This document shows, piece after piece, positions 35,136 to 36,691 of a stretch of DNA of 36,691 nt. Below the pieces are notes generated by a model. The model saw nothing but the letters and a program-made list of their open reading frames with translations. It made no database searches and was not told the origin of the DNA. Source of the stretch: an uncultured Spirochaetota bacterium (GTDB lineage: Bacteria; Spirochaetota; Spirochaetia; Treponematales; Rectinemataceae); NCBI GenBank assembly GCA_903821875.1, contig CAIJMU010000125.1, forward strand, positions 1 to 36,691. The letters are read 5' to 3'. The stretch's first letter is position 1. The number at the start of each line of letters is the position of its first letter. Made by a program: the position numbers and the translations under genes.

Positions 35136-36610
35136 TAGAAATGCCCCACTCCAACGAAGAATTCCCTGGTGGATCGCCCATCGCGAGGGCTGAACCCACC
35201 AAGCGATCGGAGTGCGTAGACATCGCGTAGGTCCCAGCCTGCGCTGACCCTGAGGTAGAAACTCCGCATTGCAGTCGGAAAGGTTATGACTTCGATGCCC
35301 CCGGAGCACCAGCTGTCTCGGAGATTGAACCAGCGCCTGGTTTCTCGGTCATGGACCATTCCGAAGTCCATAAAGGGCGACCAATGCTGCTCAAAATCGA
35401 GGACCCGCAAGGAAGGCATGGCTAGCCAATCCGAGAACTTGATTCGGAGGGCACTGAGGGGCAGGTCCAGATTGACGAATATGCCAGCATCACTGACTAT
35501 GCGATTATTCATGACGCCGCGGACATATTCGCCAGAATTAATAAGGTAGCCAAAGCTGGCAAAACCTGAAAGACGAGCGGAATATCCCAGCACATCGATG
35601 GAATCATAGGACGCGACCGTGGCACTTAATTTCCGCATGAGCTTTCCTTCAAGATTGAAGAGGAAGCTCGCGGCTACACTGCTGGACAGCCCTTTCCGGA
35701 AATTGCCGATCCAATCAATGTGTCCTGCGGTGAGACTGACCGAACTATCGAGGGCTGGTCCATTGTCGATTCGGCCATCTAGCAAGCGCCCAGGCTTCCA
35801 GTTTCCGGACAAAGAAAGACCGGCTCGCAAAGCCAGGCTTCCTAGCTGCGGGATTTCTTCTAGTGGAACCGAAGCGGAAATTCCAGCCGTCGATGTCAGG
35901 TACCAGGAGTCTGCGTAAGGCAAATCACTGCTATCAAGCTGGCCTGAAAGGAAGGCCTGACTCGCATCAACTCCAATGGTGAATCTACCCAAAGGCAGGC
36001 GAAACCCTACACTCGATGCAAGGTTGATGCCCAGTGGTTTATTTTCAGGCAGGACTACATCAAGGGAGCCGCCAAAAAGGATTTCGTCCCTGCCTAGGGG
36101 AAAGGGTGCGGAAAAGCTTGCATTAAACCCCGGGGCACTTTTCCAGTTTGTATCGAAAAGCCAGTTCAAATTGACGTAAAGGGGTTCAATGGTTCCAAGG
36201 AAGTCATAATCCCGGGCGCGACCGGCAAGAAGCAGACCAGCATTCGAATCATATTTCAGATAGGGAATGATGACGATGTTCATCGTATCCCGGACCCTTA
36301 CCACCAAAGACACTGGTATCGGCGATTCGGAATCGGATTGCGAATCTGCTATCATCGTATCTAGGACGACAGACTCAAGCACACGTTGATTGATCAGAAT
36401 CTGACGTTTGGCTACAAGGTAGGCATTGAACTCTTCCAGAGAGCTGAATGTCCTGCCGGCCTCAATACCAGCCGCCTTGGCAAGGTAATATTCCTGCGTG
36501 CGTCCTTGAATCTCCCACGTAAGCGACTCTATGTAGTAGGACTCGGCATGGATGGATAGGGCCAAGGACAGCACGGCCACTGAGGAAATGAATAGACGAC
36601 CCAAGGTCAC
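35132..36610 (-). CDS. Omp85/TamA-like outer-membrane barrel with one POTRA-like domain
   Basis: This 492-residue protein has a signal peptide at 1-22 (LFISSVAVLSLALSIHAES). Residues 23-110 look like a single POTRA domain: YYIESLTWEIQGRTQEYYLA, the helical GIEAGRTFSSLEEFNAYLVA, RQILINQRVLESVVLD and the strand PVSLVVRVRDTMN, which ends in the usual 'V.D' before the barrel. The rest is a barrel (PYLKYDSNAGLLL, RDYDFLGT at about 114-135) ending in an aromatic residue. Full BamA has five POTRA domains and TamA three, so this is a shorter relative. The start is GTG 36610 or TTG 36604, both with weak ribosome sites. It leads the exporter operon and may help insert or export surface components. Confidence 0.75.
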   Translation of the reverse strand: MTLGRLFISSVAVLSLALSIHAESYYIESLTWEIQGRTQEYYLAKAAGIEAGRTFSSLEEFNAYLVAKRQILINQRVLESVVLDTMIADSQSDSESPIPVSLVVRVRDTMNIVIIPYLKYDSNAGLLLAGRARDYDFLGTIEPLYVNLNWLFDTNWKSAPGFNASFSAPFPLGRDEILFGGSLDVVLPENKPLGINLASSVGFRLPLGRFTIGVDASQAFLSGQLDSSDLPYADSWYLTSTAGISASVPLEEIPQLGSLALRAGLSLSGNWKPGRLLDGRIDNGPALDSSVSLTAGHIDWIGNFRKGLSSSVAASFLFNLEGKLMRKLSATVASYDSIDVLGYSARLSGFASFGYLINSGEYVRGVMNNRIVSDAGIFVNLDLPLSALRIKFSDWLAMPSLRVLDFEQHWSPFMDFGMVHDRETRRWFNLRDSWCSGGIEVITFPTAMRSFYLRVSAGWDLRDVYALRSLGGFSPRDGRSTREFFVGVGHFY

Positions 36611-36691
36611 AAAAAAGTACCATTCTCAGGCTCTAGCGTCGGCAAGGCTGCACCAGTCATGGACCCGGGCTCCATGAAACACTGAAGCTCG
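36607..36691 (-). other. Right-edge sequence, probable 3' end of an upstream gene
   Basis: Two minus-strand frames are open from the right edge. One reads 27 codons (ending PENGTFL) to a TGA at 36609-36607 that overlaps the barrel gene's GTG as GTGA, matching the coupling style of this operon. The other ends HDWCSLADARA at a TGA near 36626. The fragment is too short to choose or identify a protein. Confidence 0.3.

Overview
All genes in this window lie on the minus strand, so they are described from right to left. It is a long surface-glycan (O-antigen or capsule) locus from a diderm bacterium, with a cluster of toxin-antitoxin and defence-type genes embedded near its left end. Signal peptides, Wzi-like and Omp85-like outer-membrane barrels and a Wzm/Wzt exporter show an outer membrane. 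The style of the barrel proteins suggests a free-living spirochaete (Treponema or Spirochaeta relatives), but this is inference and no marker gene settles it. Base composition by eye is moderately GC-rich throughout.

Right part (36.7-25.4 kb): an Omp85-like barrel with one POTRA-like domain, a small secreted protein, the ABC-2 exporter wzm-wzt, four GT4 glycosyltransferases in ATGA/GTGA-type overlaps, and a Wzi-family outer-membrane protein. Wzt has no ATG, GTG or TTG start that preserves its conserved N-terminus; a CTG behind a perfect Shine-Dalgarno sequence fits.

Middle (25.4-9.3 kb): nucleotide-sugar synthesis and assembly. A soluble FlaA1/PglF-like dehydratase is followed by genes that together make the whole route from UDP-GlcNAc to UDP-ManNAc(3NAc)A: wbpA-, wbpB-, wbpE-, wbpD- and wbpI-like genes. 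Interleaved are two more GT4 enzymes, two kinds of lipid-linked initiating transferase (a WbaP/WcaJ-type and a WecA/TagO-type), two further Wzi-like barrels, and rmlA-rmlC without rmlB or rmlD.

Left part (9.3-5.3 kb): an AlbA_2/ATPase regulator, a MntA-like nucleotidyltransferase with a broken hepT, an unknown gene overlapping a broken abiEii, and an apparently intact Xre-RES toxin-antitoxin pair with its own promoter and tandem palindromic operator. Both damaged genes are toxin-type components that have lost internal segments out of frame. GGTCTGACCC palindromes flank the AbiE-type remnant.

Far left (5.2 kb-1): fkp (fucose salvage) followed by gmd and fcl (de novo GDP-fucose), so both routes to GDP-L-fucose are adjacent. 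The start of an XRE/ImmA-IrrE-like gene runs off the left edge.

No stretch over 300 bases lacks a gene; the largest gap is about 200 bases at 13177-13375. I saw no tRNA, rRNA, CRISPR array, transposase or convincing rho-independent terminator. Tight spacing and frequent start-stop overlaps suggest one or a few very long transcripts.
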